From positions 16,176-80,175 of the forward strand of contig DJUX01000015.1 in assembly GCA_002440665.1 (NCBI GenBank): DNA of 64,000 nucleotides, in the 5' to 3' direction. Numbering within the stretch: position 1 is the stretch's first letter; each line of letters begins with the position of its first letter. Below are positions 41,467 through 49,876 of this stretch, one piece after another. This stretch comes from Dechloromonas sp. UBA6271. Lineage in GTDB: Bacteria > Pseudomonadota > Gammaproteobacteria > Burkholderiales > Rhodocyclaceae. Made by a program: the position numbers and the translations under genes. A model generated the notes under the pieces. That model searched no databases. It was not told the DNA's origin and saw only the letters and a program-made list of their open reading frames with translations.

Positions 41467-42221
41467 TTTTCGTCTCCGGCCGTTTTGTCCGCCAACTCGG
41501 CCTTGACCCAGTCGGTGTGGCGCTCGCGTTCGAGCATTATGGTGCGCACCCGCATGAAGGCGACGGCGATCGAATACATCCAGAAGCACATCGCCATCAG
41601 CAGCATGCCCCAGAGCATGGTTTCGGCCATCGACGACTTGTTCAGGTTGACGCTGGATCCCTGGTGCAGCGTGTTCCACCACTTCACCGAGAAATAGATG
41701 ATCGGGATGTTGACGACGCCGACCAGCAGCAACAGGCCGCCGGCCTTGTCGGCGCGGCGCGCATCGTCGATCGCTGCGGTCAACGCCATATAACCGATAT
41801 AAAGGAAAAGCAGGATCAGTTCGGAAGTCAGGCGCGCATCCCACACCCACCACGCGCCCCACATCGGCTTGCCCCACAGCGCGCCGGTCCACAGCGACAG
41901 GAAGGCCATCAGCGCGCCGGTCGGCGCCAGTGCCTGCGCCATCATGCCCGACAGGCGGGTGTTGAAGGCCAGCCCGATGGCCGCCCAGAAAGCCATCACC
42001 AGATAGATGAACATCGACATCCAGGACGCCGGGACGTGGATGAAGATGATCCGGTAGCCCTCGCCCTGCTGGAAGTCGGTCGGCGCGACCAGCATGCCGA
42101 GATAGAGGCCGGCGAGGCCGAAAACGACTGAAATGGCGGCGAAGTACGGAATCATTGCGCCGGCCAGCGGGTAGAACGTGGCCGGCGAGGCGAAGCGGTA
42201 GAGATTGAAACGGTCTTTCAT
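41463..42221 (-). CDS. ccmC: Heme exporter protein CcmC
   Basis: A 252-residue membrane protein with six helices. The heme-binding WWD domain reads GKPMWGAWWVWDARLTSEL; conserved periplasmic His residues occur in FIHVPASW and NTLHQGSSV. It attaches heme to CcmE. Start at 42221 (MKDRFNLYRFASPATFY); the longer open frame upstream is a shadow of ccmB. Confidence 0.96.
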   Translation of the reverse strand: MKDRFNLYRFASPATFYPLAGAMIPYFAAISVVFGLAGLYLGMLVAPTDFQQGEGYRIIFIHVPASWMSMFIYLVMAFWAAIGLAFNTRLSGMMAQALAPTGALMAFLSLWTGALWGKPMWGAWWVWDARLTSELILLFLYIGYMALTAAIDDARRADKAGGLLLLVGVVNIPIIYFSVKWWNTLHQGSSVNLNKSSMAETMLWGMLLMAMCFWMYSIAVAFMRVRTIMLERERHTDWVKAELADKTAGDEK

Positions 42222-42886
42222 TCGAGGGCGATCTTCAAGGCAGCGGCCGTCGCCCAGGGGGCGAAACCGACAGAGGCAAAAGTGATGGCGGCCAGCAGGG
42301 ACAGATGACCCTCCCCCCCGAGACCGGTCACCGTCGCATCCACTGCGCCAGCGCCGAATATTAGCACCGGGATGTAGAGCGGCAGCACAAGCAGCGAAAG
42401 CAGCACGCCACCGCCACGCAGGCCGAGGGTCAGCGCCGCGCCGATGGCGCCGATGCCGGATAGCGCCGGGGTGCCGAGCAGAATGGCGCCGGTGAGGACG
42501 ATCAGGGCGTCGGCGGAAAGATCGAACTGAATGCCGAGGACCGGGGCGATCAGCGCCAGCGGCAGGCCGGAGACCAGCCAGTGAGCGATCACTTTGCCGG
42601 TGACGACCAGCCCCAGCGGGTGCGGGGCCAGCGCCAGTTGTTCCAGCGTGCCGTCGCGGTGGTCGTCGGCGAACAGCCGCGGCAGCGACAGCATGGTGGC
42701 GAGCAGGGCAGCGACCCACAGCACGCCGGGCGCGAGCTTTCTCAGCAAATCGGGTTCCGGGCCGATGCCGAGCGGGAACAGGCTGACGACGATGATGAAG
42801 AAGAACAGCGCCGAGACGATGTCCGCCTGCCGCCGCATGGCCAGTTTGAGATCGCGGCCGATCACCGCCGTGATGATCCTGAACAT
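42218..42886 (-). CDS. ccmB: Heme exporter protein CcmB
   Basis: A 222-residue ABC-type membrane subunit with six helices; characteristic PLGIGPEPDLLRKLAPGVLW and LFADDHRDGTLEQLALAP. Partner of the CcmA ATPase in releasing holo-CcmE. It shares one base with the ccmA stop (TGATG). Confidence 0.96.
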   Translation of the reverse strand: MFRIITAVIGRDLKLAMRRQADIVSALFFFIIVVSLFPLGIGPEPDLLRKLAPGVLWVAALLATMLSLPRLFADDHRDGTLEQLALAPHPLGLVVTGKVIAHWLVSGLPLALIAPVLGIQFDLSADALIVLTGAILLGTPALSGIGAIGAALTLGLRGGGVLLSLLVLPLYIPVLIFGAGAVDATVTGLGGEGHLSLLAAITFASVGFAPWATAAALKIALE

Positions 42887-43500
42887 CAGGAAAGACGCAA
42901 TTCGCGCACGGTGCCGGCCGGGATGTTGACCAGCTGGTGGGTGGTCATCACCGCCAGGCCGCCGCGCTGCAGGTGGCCGGAAATGATGCCCGCCAGCCAG
43001 TCGACCGCAGCAGTGTCGAGGGCGACGAAGGGTTCATCGAGAATCCACAGGGGGCGCTTCTCCTTGACCAGCCGCGCCAGCGCAACTCGCCGTTTCTGGC
43101 CCTGCGACAGGTATTTGCAGGCGAGATCCTCACGCCCGGCGAGGCCGACCTGTTCCAGCGCGTCGAGCGCGTCGTCCTCGGAAAGATCCTCGTCGGCCAG
43201 GCGGGCGGCGGCGAGCAGGTTTTCCAGCGGCGTCAATTCTTCCTTGATGGCATTGAGGTGGCCGAGATAGCAGAGATCGGCGCGGAAATCGTCGCCCTGC
43301 GCCTTGATCGAGGTGCCCTGCCAGCGGATTTCGCCGGCTTCGGGCGGCAGCAGGCCGATCAGCATGCGCAGCAGACTCGTTTTGCCCGAGCCGTTCCTGC
43401 CCTGCAGATAGAGCAGTTCTCCGGCTTCCAACTTGAAGTTGAGGCCTGCGAACAGGCGGCGCTCGCCGCGCACGCATTCCAGATTGTCAGCTTCAAGCAT
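42886..43500 (-). CDS. ccmA: Heme exporter ATP-binding protein CcmA
   Basis: A 204-residue ABC ATPase. Walker A GRNGSGKTS, signature LSQGQKRRVALARL, Walker B LWILDEP. First gene of the ccmABCDEFGHI-napF operon. An FNR/Anr-like box lies 60-73 bp upstream of the start codon, so oxygen-responsive control is likely. Confidence 0.96.
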   Translation of the reverse strand: MLEADNLECVRGERRLFAGLNFKLEAGELLYLQGRNGSGKTSLLRMLIGLLPPEAGEIRWQGTSIKAQGDDFRADLCYLGHLNAIKEELTPLENLLAAARLADEDLSEDDALDALEQVGLAGREDLACKYLSQGQKRRVALARLVKEKRPLWILDEPFVALDTAAVDWLAGIISGHLQRGGLAVMTTHQLVNIPAGTVRELRLS

Positions 43501-43559
43501 CAGGGGAAAAACCGAAAGAAATCAGGCCCAAATTATGAACGCGCAAGTGTACCGGCAGA

Positions 43560-43573
43560 TTGACGATCATCAA
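43560..43573 (-). promoter_or_regulatory. FNR/Anr-like box upstream of ccmA
   Basis: TTGACGATCATCAA differs from the FNR consensus TTGAT-N4-ATCAA at one position. It lies upstream of ccmA at a distance compatible with a class II activator site and a leader of about 20-30 nt. A ccm-napF operon is a classic target for anaerobic activation. Confidence 0.6.
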
Positions 43574-43589
43574 ACAAATCGGGATAGAA

Positions 43590-43613
43590 AAACGGGGGCC
43601 GCAGCCCCCGTTT
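43590..43613. terminator. Bidirectional terminator between ycbK-like gene and ccm promoter
   Basis: AAACGGGGGC-CGCA-GCCCCCGTTT. Ten-bp perfect stem, 22 bp past the stop of the minus-strand gene that ends at 43636. The T-run is short (three T), but the stem is very strong. Confidence 0.8.
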
Positions 43614-43635
43614 CGCTTGGTCTGAATGGGCTGGA

Positions 43636-44193
43636 CTACCAATAGCGGAGCTTGCCGGTATCGACATGGACGAACTTGTCGCGGGGATAGAAGCCGACAC
43701 CGCCGGCCTTCAGCGACATGGCGGCATCGCGCAGGTCGGAAAGGGGGACGCCGGGAATGCGGATGTCGATGGCCTGGCCGTGCATGTGCAGGCTCTGCCG
43801 GGCGACGCCGCCGCCACGGGAGTTGCGCAGGTGCGAGTTGGTGGCGGCGCAACGGTAGCCGGAAATGACCTGGAACGCCTGGTCGCTGCCGAGTTCCTGG
43901 CGCGTCTTGAACAGCAGGTCGAACAACTGCGGGTCGATGGTGCCGATTTCGCCCGAGTAATGATCGCGCAGGAAGCGGTTGAGCGTGATCAGCGCATCGG
44001 GAACGTAGTGGTTGCCGACGGCAAAGACGACCGAAAGGCGCTCGCCGGTATGGGTGTGATCGAAATCCAGGCTGCGCGCATTGGGCAGCGAAGCGAGTGC
44101 AGGTTTGGCAATCGGCAGGACGGCGCCGGCAACGGCAAGGCGGGCCGCGCGACTGAGAAACAGGCGGCGCGAGTGCTTATGAGAATTGGGCAT
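43636..44193 (-). CDS. DUF882/YcbK-like peptidase M15 protein, Tat-exported
   Basis: A 185-residue protein with a twin-arginine signal (SRRLFLSRAARLAVAGAVL). The M15-like zinc peptidase core has SGYRCAATNSHLR, SLHMHGQAIDIR and the final KFVHVDTGK, supplying two His and one Asp for Zn2+. Such YcbK proteins act on peptidoglycan. It follows an L,D-transpeptidase gene on the same strand by 18 bp, the same pair as E. coli ycbB-ycbK. Confidence 0.92.
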   Translation of the reverse strand: MPNSHKHSRRLFLSRAARLAVAGAVLPIAKPALASLPNARSLDFDHTHTGERLSVVFAVGNHYVPDALITLNRFLRDHYSGEIGTIDPQLFDLLFKTRQELGSDQAFQVISGYRCAATNSHLRNSRGGGVARQSLHMHGQAIDIRIPGVPLSDLRDAAMSLKAGGVGFYPRDKFVHVDTGKLRYW

Positions 44194-44211
44194 TGCGGAT
44201 CCAGCAAATAT

Positions 44212-45522
44212 CTAATCTTTTGATTCTGCGCCATTTTTTCCAGTATGGGAAGAACTGAGCGCAGCTGAACGCTGGCGCAGGGCATCATCAAGAATCTTGT
44301 CATACCCATAGATGTCCGGGAAAAAGTGAACCCTTCCATCCCGGACGGCAGCGGTAACATAGGCAATGATTACCGGGAAAGGTTCCCGCAGGCGCAAGGT
44401 CGCCGACCGGCCCTTGGTCATCGCCTGAACGATGCGGTCTTCGGTCCATTCCGGTTCCGTGGCGAGAACGAATTTTGCCAGTTCGACCGGTTCCTCGACA
44501 CGAATGCAGCCGTGGCTGAAATCGCGGCGGTCTTTCTTGAACAGTTGCGGCGTTGGCGTGTGGTGCAGGTAAATGTTGTCCGGGTTGGGAAAGACGAACT
44601 TGATGTCGCCGAGCGCATTCCGTGCCCCCGGGCGCTGGCGAATGCGCATCTGGCCGCGCTGGACGGCGTCGAGATTCGCTTCGGAAAAGCCGCCGACCAC
44701 CCGGCCGTCGCTGCCGACGAATTCGAAGCCTTGCTGGTCGAAATAGCCGGGTTCGCGGCGCAGTTTGGGCAGGGTTTCGCCGCGGGCGATCGACGGCGGG
44801 ACGTTCCAGTAGGGGCTGAACTCGACGAACTGCATCTCGGCATCGAAGAGCGGGGTGCGCGTCTTGCGGGCGTTGCCGACGATGACGTTCATCGCGGCCT
44901 TGACCTCCAGCTTGCCGTCGCGGATTTCGTAGGCACGCAGCCGGAATTCCGGGACGTTGACGACGATGGCGCGTGGTGCATCCGGCAGCGGCGTCAGGCG
45001 CAGCCGTTCGAGTGCCAGTTCGAGCTGGCGGACGCGGGCATCCGGCGCGACATTGAGCTGCTCGAAAGTGCCCTTGCCGATGACGCCGTCGGGCGTCAGG
45101 CCGTGCCGTTCCTGAAATGCCATGAGGCCGTCGACGATCGCGCCCTCGTAGCGTGATGATGTCGGGGTGTCCGCGGGCAGGTCGCCGAGCAGTGTCAGCC
45201 GTTGAGCCAGCAGCGCAATGCCGGCGTAGGGCTGTCCCGGGGTCAGTTTGTCGCCGGGCAATGGCGGCAGCTTCTGCTGCCAGGCCGGGTTGCCGGCCAG
45301 TTCCCGGTAACGGGCGAGCGCCTGGTGAAGTTCGGTGTATTGCGGCAACGGCGGCACTGCGCTTTGCGCCACCGTTCCCTCCACGGAGGCGTTGGCCGGG
45401 TCGGCGGCCACCGTCGCCACGCAACAGCTTGCCAGTAGTCCGATGGCGAAGCAGATTGCCGGAACGTGCCGACCACGAATGGGTCGGATGGCAAGCATGG
45501 AATCAGGCGACGGTATGGGCAT
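44212..45522 (-). CDS. L,D-transpeptidase (YcbB/LdtD-like)
   Basis: A 436-residue periplasmic enzyme forming 3-3 peptidoglycan cross-links. The N-terminal signal begins with a longer polar stretch (start at 45522, or the internal Met about eight codons later); hydrophobic ICFAIGLLASCCVATVAA. A peptidoglycan-binding domain (GAIVDGLMAFQERHGLTPDG near 127-146) precedes the YkuD catalytic domain with HHTPTPQLFKKDRRDFSHGC and the following IRVEEPVEL, catalytic Cys in SHGCIR. Downstream neighbour is the YcbK-like gene. Confidence 0.92.
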   Translation of the reverse strand: MPIPSPDSMLAIRPIRGRHVPAICFAIGLLASCCVATVAADPANASVEGTVAQSAVPPLPQYTELHQALARYRELAGNPAWQQKLPPLPGDKLTPGQPYAGIALLAQRLTLLGDLPADTPTSSRYEGAIVDGLMAFQERHGLTPDGVIGKGTFEQLNVAPDARVRQLELALERLRLTPLPDAPRAIVVNVPEFRLRAYEIRDGKLEVKAAMNVIVGNARKTRTPLFDAEMQFVEFSPYWNVPPSIARGETLPKLRREPGYFDQQGFEFVGSDGRVVGGFSEANLDAVQRGQMRIRQRPGARNALGDIKFVFPNPDNIYLHHTPTPQLFKKDRRDFSHGCIRVEEPVELAKFVLATEPEWTEDRIVQAMTKGRSATLRLREPFPVIIAYVTAAVRDGRVHFFPDIYGYDKILDDALRQRSAALSSSHTGKNGAESKD

Positions 45523-45639
45523 GGTGGCTCGTGGAATATAGCTTCGTCTACATTATGGACTATCGTTAAAATGTCTGGATGAACCAAATGTCGGGCGTCG
45601 GCAACGGCGGGCGGCATTTCGCTGGATACTGGAAGACCG

Positions 45640-45981
45640 ATGCACGAAATGTCACTGGCTGAAGGCATTCTTCAGCTTGTCGAGGAAACCGCCCGGCGTG
45701 AACAGGCGCAGCGGGTGAAGACCGTCGTGCTGGAGATCGGGCAACTTTCTTCGGTCGAAGCGTCGGCACTCGAATTCTGCTTTGCGGCGGTAGCCGCGGG
45801 AGGTGTTGCCCGAGCGGCACGATTGGTGATCGTCGATGTGCCGGGTGCCGGGGAGTGTCTGGTGTGCGGACTGGCGGTGCCGATGGAGTCCCTGTTCGGC
45901 ATTTGTCCGGGTTGCGGCAGCCACCGTTTGCGCCCAACCGCCGGGACTGAAATGCGGGTCCGGGAAATAGAAATCGAATAG
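45640..45981 (+). CDS. hypA: Hydrogenase maturation nickel metallochaperone HypA
   Basis: A 113-residue protein. N-terminal MHEMSLAEG with nickel ligand His2; zinc ribbon formed by CLVC and CPGC. It delivers nickel to the hydrogenase large subunit together with HypB. First gene of the hypAB-x-FCDE cluster; hypB starts 10 bp after it. Confidence 0.96.
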   Translation: MHEMSLAEGILQLVEETARREQAQRVKTVVLEIGQLSSVEASALEFCFAAVAAGGVARAARLVIVDVPGAGECLVCGLAVPMESLFGICPGCGSHRLRPTAGTEMRVREIEIE

Positions 45982-45991
45982 GAGTCAGGCG

Positions 45992-46918
45992 ATGTGCACA
46001 GTTTGCGGTTGCGGCGAGGGCGAAGCGCGGATCGCGGGCGCAGTGCACGTGCATCCGGATGGCACGGTGCACAGCCATAGCCATGAACATGCTCACGAGC
46101 ATGACCATCATCACCACGAAGACGGCGTCAGCGGCGATCTCGATTTCGGCGCCGGTCCGGCCCGCGCCCACGCGCCGGGGATCAGCCAGTCGCGCATGGT
46201 GCAGATCGAGCAGGACATCCTTGCCAAGAACAATGGGTACGCCGCCGAAAACCGTCAGTATTTCGACGAACGCAGCATATTCGCGCTGAATCTCGTCTCC
46301 GGCCCCGGCGCCGGCAAGACCGCCCTGCTGGTGAAAACCATCGAACTGCTGAAGGACAAGGTGGCGATCAGTGTCGTCGAGGGCGACCAACAGACCTCCA
46401 ACGACGCCGAGCGCATACGCGCCACCGGTGTACCGGCGCTGCAGATCAACACCGGCAAGGGCTGCCATCTCGACGGCCACATGGTCGGCCATGCGCTGGA
46501 GCGCCTGCAGCCGCCCGACGAATCGCTGTTCCTGATCGAAAACGTCGGCAATCTTGTCTGTCCGGCCGCCTTCGACCTTGGCGAACACCACAAGGTCGCC
46601 ATCCTGTCGGTCACCGAGGGCGAGGACAAGCCGCTCAAGTACCCGGACATGTTCCGCGCCGCCGACGTCATGCTGCTCAACAAATGCGATCTGCTGCCCT
46701 ACCTCGACTTCGACGCCGACCTGGCCGAAGCCAACGCGCGGCGGGTCAATCATGACCTGACCATCCTCCGCGTGTCGGCCAGCAGCGGCGAAGGCTTGTC
46801 GGGCTGGGTTTCGTGGATCGAGTCGGGGCTGGAAGCGCAGCGCGGCAAACGCTCGACGACTGTCGACGCGCTCAAGGCGCGCATCGCCGAACTGGAACGG
46901 CAGTTGACTGCGAAGTAA
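45992..46918 (+). CDS. hypB: Hydrogenase maturation GTPase HypB
   Basis: A 308-residue G3E GTPase. N-terminal CTVCGC motif (high-affinity nickel site) followed by a His-rich stretch at residues 27-42 (HSHSHEHAHEHDHHHH) for nickel storage. P-loop GPGAGKT at 104-110; later ENVGNLVCPAAFDLGE and NKCDLLPY. The His-rich stretch suggests the strain has to buffer nickel, in line with nikR and NiCoT nearby. Confidence 0.97.
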   Translation: MCTVCGCGEGEARIAGAVHVHPDGTVHSHSHEHAHEHDHHHHEDGVSGDLDFGAGPARAHAPGISQSRMVQIEQDILAKNNGYAAENRQYFDERSIFALNLVSGPGAGKTALLVKTIELLKDKVAISVVEGDQQTSNDAERIRATGVPALQINTGKGCHLDGHMVGHALERLQPPDESLFLIENVGNLVCPAAFDLGEHHKVAILSVTEGEDKPLKYPDMFRAADVMLLNKCDLLPYLDFDADLAEANARRVNHDLTILRVSASSGEGLSGWVSWIESGLEAQRGKRSTTVDALKARIAELERQLTAK

Positions 46919-46931
46919 CGCAGGCCTGCGC

Positions 46932-47357
46932 ATGATGCGACCAACATTTGGCCAAAATTTGTTTGTAGGTGGCGCGGTTCTAGCCGCCTTGCCGGGTTTC
47001 TTCTTGTTCGGCTGGCTAGCGGGCTTCCTCTTGTGTTGCATTGTTGCCGTGAGTGCGGATCGCCTTGTGGTTTGGTTGGCGCCGAACTTTTCCTGCGAGG
47101 GCTATTCAACATCGGTGTTTGCGGGCGCTTGTATCGCTTGGCTGACCTTGCTGATTGGCATGGGGGTTATGGCGTTGCTAGGTAGCCTTGTGGTGCCATT
47201 CATGAAGGACTTCGACTGGCTTTGGCATTATTGGCTCTTTGGGCCATTCCTCAATCCGGTTGGCGCATTCATGGGTGCAGCATTTTTGACTTTGCCCAGC
47301 TTGCTACTCGGCGTTGCGCTCGGTTTGCTAACTTCAATGAAGGGAAAAGGTAGTTGA
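46932..47357 (+). CDS. Small membrane protein inserted in the hyp cluster
   Basis: A 141-residue protein with four hydrophobic segments (LFVGGAVLAALPGFFLFGWL, ACIAWLTLLIGMGVMALLGS, and others). I do not recognise the family. Its base composition is visibly lower in GC than hypB and hypF, suggesting a later insertion. It starts 14 bp after hypB and overlaps the TTG start of hypF by 4 bp, so it is transcribed and translated with them. A role in hydrogenase maturation cannot be claimed. Confidence 0.65.
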   Translation: MMRPTFGQNLFVGGAVLAALPGFFLFGWLAGFLLCCIVAVSADRLVVWLAPNFSCEGYSTSVFAGACIAWLTLLIGMGVMALLGSLVVPFMKDFDWLWHYWLFGPFLNPVGAFMGAAFLTLPSLLLGVALGLLTSMKGKGS

Positions 47358-49636
47358 ATGGCCACCTCTTCCGCATTCGCGGCCTGGTTCAGGGCGTCGG
47401 CTTTCGGCCCTACGTCTGGCGGCTGGCCAACGAACTAGGCCTGATTGGCTGGGTGCGCAACGATGGTGCCGGGGTGACGGTTGCGGTCGACGGCGAAAAA
47501 GTGCCCGAATTCATGGCCCGCCTTGCGAACGAGGCACCGCGTCTGGCACGTATCGATGCCATCGAAACCGAACCCACCGCGGTAGCCGGCGCAGGCTTCG
47601 TGATACTGGAAAGCGTGGCCGGCAATGTAAGCACCGCCATCGGCCCCGATGCCGCAATCTGCCCCGACTGCATTGCCGATATCTGCGATCCCGCCAACCG
47701 CCGCTGGCGTTACGCCTTCACGACCTGCACGCACTGCGGCCCGCGCTATACCGTCAGCCGGCGCATTCCCTACGACCGCGTGCAGACCAGTCTCGCCGCT
47801 TTTCCGCTTTGTTCGCTTTGCCAGACCGAATATACGGCTCCGGTCGACCGGCGTTTTCATGCCGAAACCACGTGCTGTCCGGATTGCGGTCCGCAACTGC
47901 GGCTGCTCGATGTGGCCGGGGAGGCGCTGGCCGGCGATCCGCTCGGCGAAACCTTGCGCCGGCTGCAGGACGGAAAGATCGTCGCCATCAAGGGGCTGGG
48001 CGGTTTCCACCTCGCCTGCGACGCGCACAATGTCAAAGCGGTGGCAGAACTGCGTCAGCGCAAGCAGCGCGAGGAAAAACCATTCGCGGTGATGGCGCTC
48101 AATGCCGCCTCGCTCGCCGCCTACGCCTGTGTCGGCGAGGCCGAGTCACGACTTCTATGCAGCCCGGCAGCACCCGTTGTGCTTTGCCCGAAGATGCAAG
48201 ATGAACTGCCGGGCATCGCCCCCGGCCTCGCCTGGCTCGGCGTCATGCTGCCGGCGACGCCGCTGCACCTGCTGCTCTGGCACGAAGCGGCCGGGCGTCC
48301 GGTCGGCACTGGTTGGCTGTCGCAAGTCAGCGACCTGCTGCTGGTGATGACCAGTGCCAATCCGCACGGCGAGCCGCTGGTGATTGGCAACGACGAGGCG
48401 TTTGAGCGCCTGGCCGGCATCGCCGATGCCTTCCTGGTGCACGACCGCGACATCGTTATCCGCTGCGATGACTCGGTGCTGCGCGCATCGGCCCAAGGGC
48501 CGGCCTTCATCCGCCGCGCCCGCGGCTACGTGCCGGTGCCGATCCCGCTTGCCAATGGCGGGCCGACCGTGCTGGCGCTGGGCGGCTACCTGAAGAATGC
48601 GGTCTGTGTATTGAAAGGCCGCGAGGCCTTCCTGTCGCAGCACATCGGTGGCCTCGACAACGCGGCGGCGATCGGCTTTCTCGAAGAAACGGTGGCCCAT
48701 CTGCTGGCCATTCTGGGCGTCAGGCCGGACCTGATCGCTCACGATCTGCACCCGGATTTTCCGTCGACGCAGCTGGCGCTGCGGCTGGCCGGCGAGTTGG
48801 GCATTCCGGCGCTGGCCGTCGCCCATCATCATGCCCATATTGCCGCGATCTGCGCCGAACATGCCCTCAACGAGCCAATTGTCGGGTTGGCTGTCGATGG
48901 TGTTGGCCTCGGCCCGGATGGCGGGCTGTGGGGCGGCGAATTGCTGCGCGTTGCCGGCGCGCAGTGCGAGCGGCTTGGCCATTTGCTGCCGCTCAGATTG
49001 CCCGGCGGCGAGCGGGCCGCCCGCGAACCGTGGCGCATGGCGGTGTCGGCTCTGCACGGTGCGGGCCTTGGCTACCGCATTGGCGCCTGGCTAAAGGATA
49101 CTTACCCCGAACGCGATGCCGGCCCGTTGTTGACCATGCTCGCCCGCGATCTGCGCTGCCCGCCGACCTCCAGCCTCGGGCGCTGGTTCGATGCGGCGGC
49201 CGGCATCCTTGGCTTGCGCGCCGAGGCGCGTTACGAGGGACAGGCGGCGATGGAACTGGAGGGGTTGGCGGCAGGTTACGCGCCAGTGCCGGCGCTGGCC
49301 GGCGGCTGGCGCATTCAGCATGGCGTGCTCGATTTGTCGCCCTTGGTGCCCGCCCTGCTCGACTGTGCCGATGCGGCTTACGGTGCCGCGCTATTCCATG
49401 CCACACTGGCCGCCGGGCTGGCAGAATGGGTGTTGGTTGCGGTCGACGGCAAAAAAGGGGCAAAAATCGCGGTCGGCGGCGGCTGTGCGATGAATGCCGT
49501 GCTGATGTCGGCGCTGCGCGCGCATTTTGAAAGCGCGGGACTGGTTCTGCTCGAAGCGCGTCAGGCGCCACCCAACGACGGCGGCCTGGCGCTCGGCCAG
49601 GGCTGGGTGGCGCGGCGGATGTTCAAGGAGATGTAA
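47354..49636 (+). CDS. hypF: Carbamoyltransferase HypF
   Basis: A 760-residue enzyme producing the thiocarbamate precursor of the CN ligands of NiFe hydrogenase. Domains in order: acylphosphatase (RIRGLVQGVGFRPYVW, 8-23), two zinc fingers (CPDC to CTHC; CSLC to CPDC), YrdC-like domain, and Kae1-like carbamoyltransferase with HHHAHIAAICAEH. The start appears to be TTG at 47354 overlapping the preceding stop; the ATG at 47358 is in another frame. Two copies of the dispersed motif lie inside (47481 and 49435). Confidence 0.95.
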   Translation: MNGHLFRIRGLVQGVGFRPYVWRLANELGLIGWVRNDGAGVTVAVDGEKVPEFMARLANEAPRLARIDAIETEPTAVAGAGFVILESVAGNVSTAIGPDAAICPDCIADICDPANRRWRYAFTTCTHCGPRYTVSRRIPYDRVQTSLAAFPLCSLCQTEYTAPVDRRFHAETTCCPDCGPQLRLLDVAGEALAGDPLGETLRRLQDGKIVAIKGLGGFHLACDAHNVKAVAELRQRKQREEKPFAVMALNAASLAAYACVGEAESRLLCSPAAPVVLCPKMQDELPGIAPGLAWLGVMLPATPLHLLLWHEAAGRPVGTGWLSQVSDLLLVMTSANPHGEPLVIGNDEAFERLAGIADAFLVHDRDIVIRCDDSVLRASAQGPAFIRRARGYVPVPIPLANGGPTVLALGGYLKNAVCVLKGREAFLSQHIGGLDNAAAIGFLEETVAHLLAILGVRPDLIAHDLHPDFPSTQLALRLAGELGIPALAVAHHHAHIAAICAEHALNEPIVGLAVDGVGLGPDGGLWGGELLRVAGAQCERLGHLLPLRLPGGERAAREPWRMAVSALHGAGLGYRIGAWLKDTYPERDAGPLLTMLARDLRCPPTSSLGRWFDAAAGILGLRAEARYEGQAAMELEGLAAGYAPVPALAGGWRIQHGVLDLSPLVPALLDCADAAYGAALFHATLAAGLAEWVLVAVDGKKGAKIAVGGGCAMNAVLMSALRAHFESAGLVLLEARQAPPNDGGLALGQGWVARRMFKEM
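47481..47512 (+). repeat. Dispersed motif copy in hypF, N-terminal part
   Basis: TTGCGGTCGAC, then 19 nt with GGCGAAAAAGTGCCCGAAT, then TC. Encodes VAVDGEKVPEF. The second A-run is degenerate. Confidence 0.4.
49435..49469 (+). repeat. Dispersed motif copy in hypF, C-terminal part
   Basis: GGTTGCGGTCGAC, then 19 nt with GGCAAAAAAGGGGCAAAAA, then TCG. Encodes VAVDGKKGAKIA. One of the best-preserved copies. Confidence 0.55.
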
Positions 49637-49876
49637 ATGTGTCTGGCAATTCCCGCACAAGTCGTTGAGCTGCGCGAAGGCGACAACGCCGTGGTCGATC
49701 TGGCCGGTGTTAGGAAAGAGATTTCGCTGTCGCTGGTCGATAACGTCGCGGTCGGCGATTACGTGATCGTCCATGTCGGCTACGCGCTGAACAAGCTCGA
49801 CCCGGAAGAAGCCGCCAAGACGCTCGCGCTGTTTGCCGAACTCGGCCAGCTGGGCGGCGATTCGACGCTGCACTGA
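49637..49876 (+). CDS. hypC: Hydrogenase maturation chaperone HypC
   Basis: A 79-residue OB-fold chaperone, N-terminal MCLAIPAQ with the essential Cys2. With HypD it carries the Fe(CN)2CO unit to the large subunit. AAGGAG lies upstream of the ATG. The stop overlaps the hypD start by one base. Confidence 0.97.
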   Translation: MCLAIPAQVVELREGDNAVVDLAGVRKEISLSLVDNVAVGDYVIVHVGYALNKLDPEEAAKTLALFAELGQLGGDSTLH

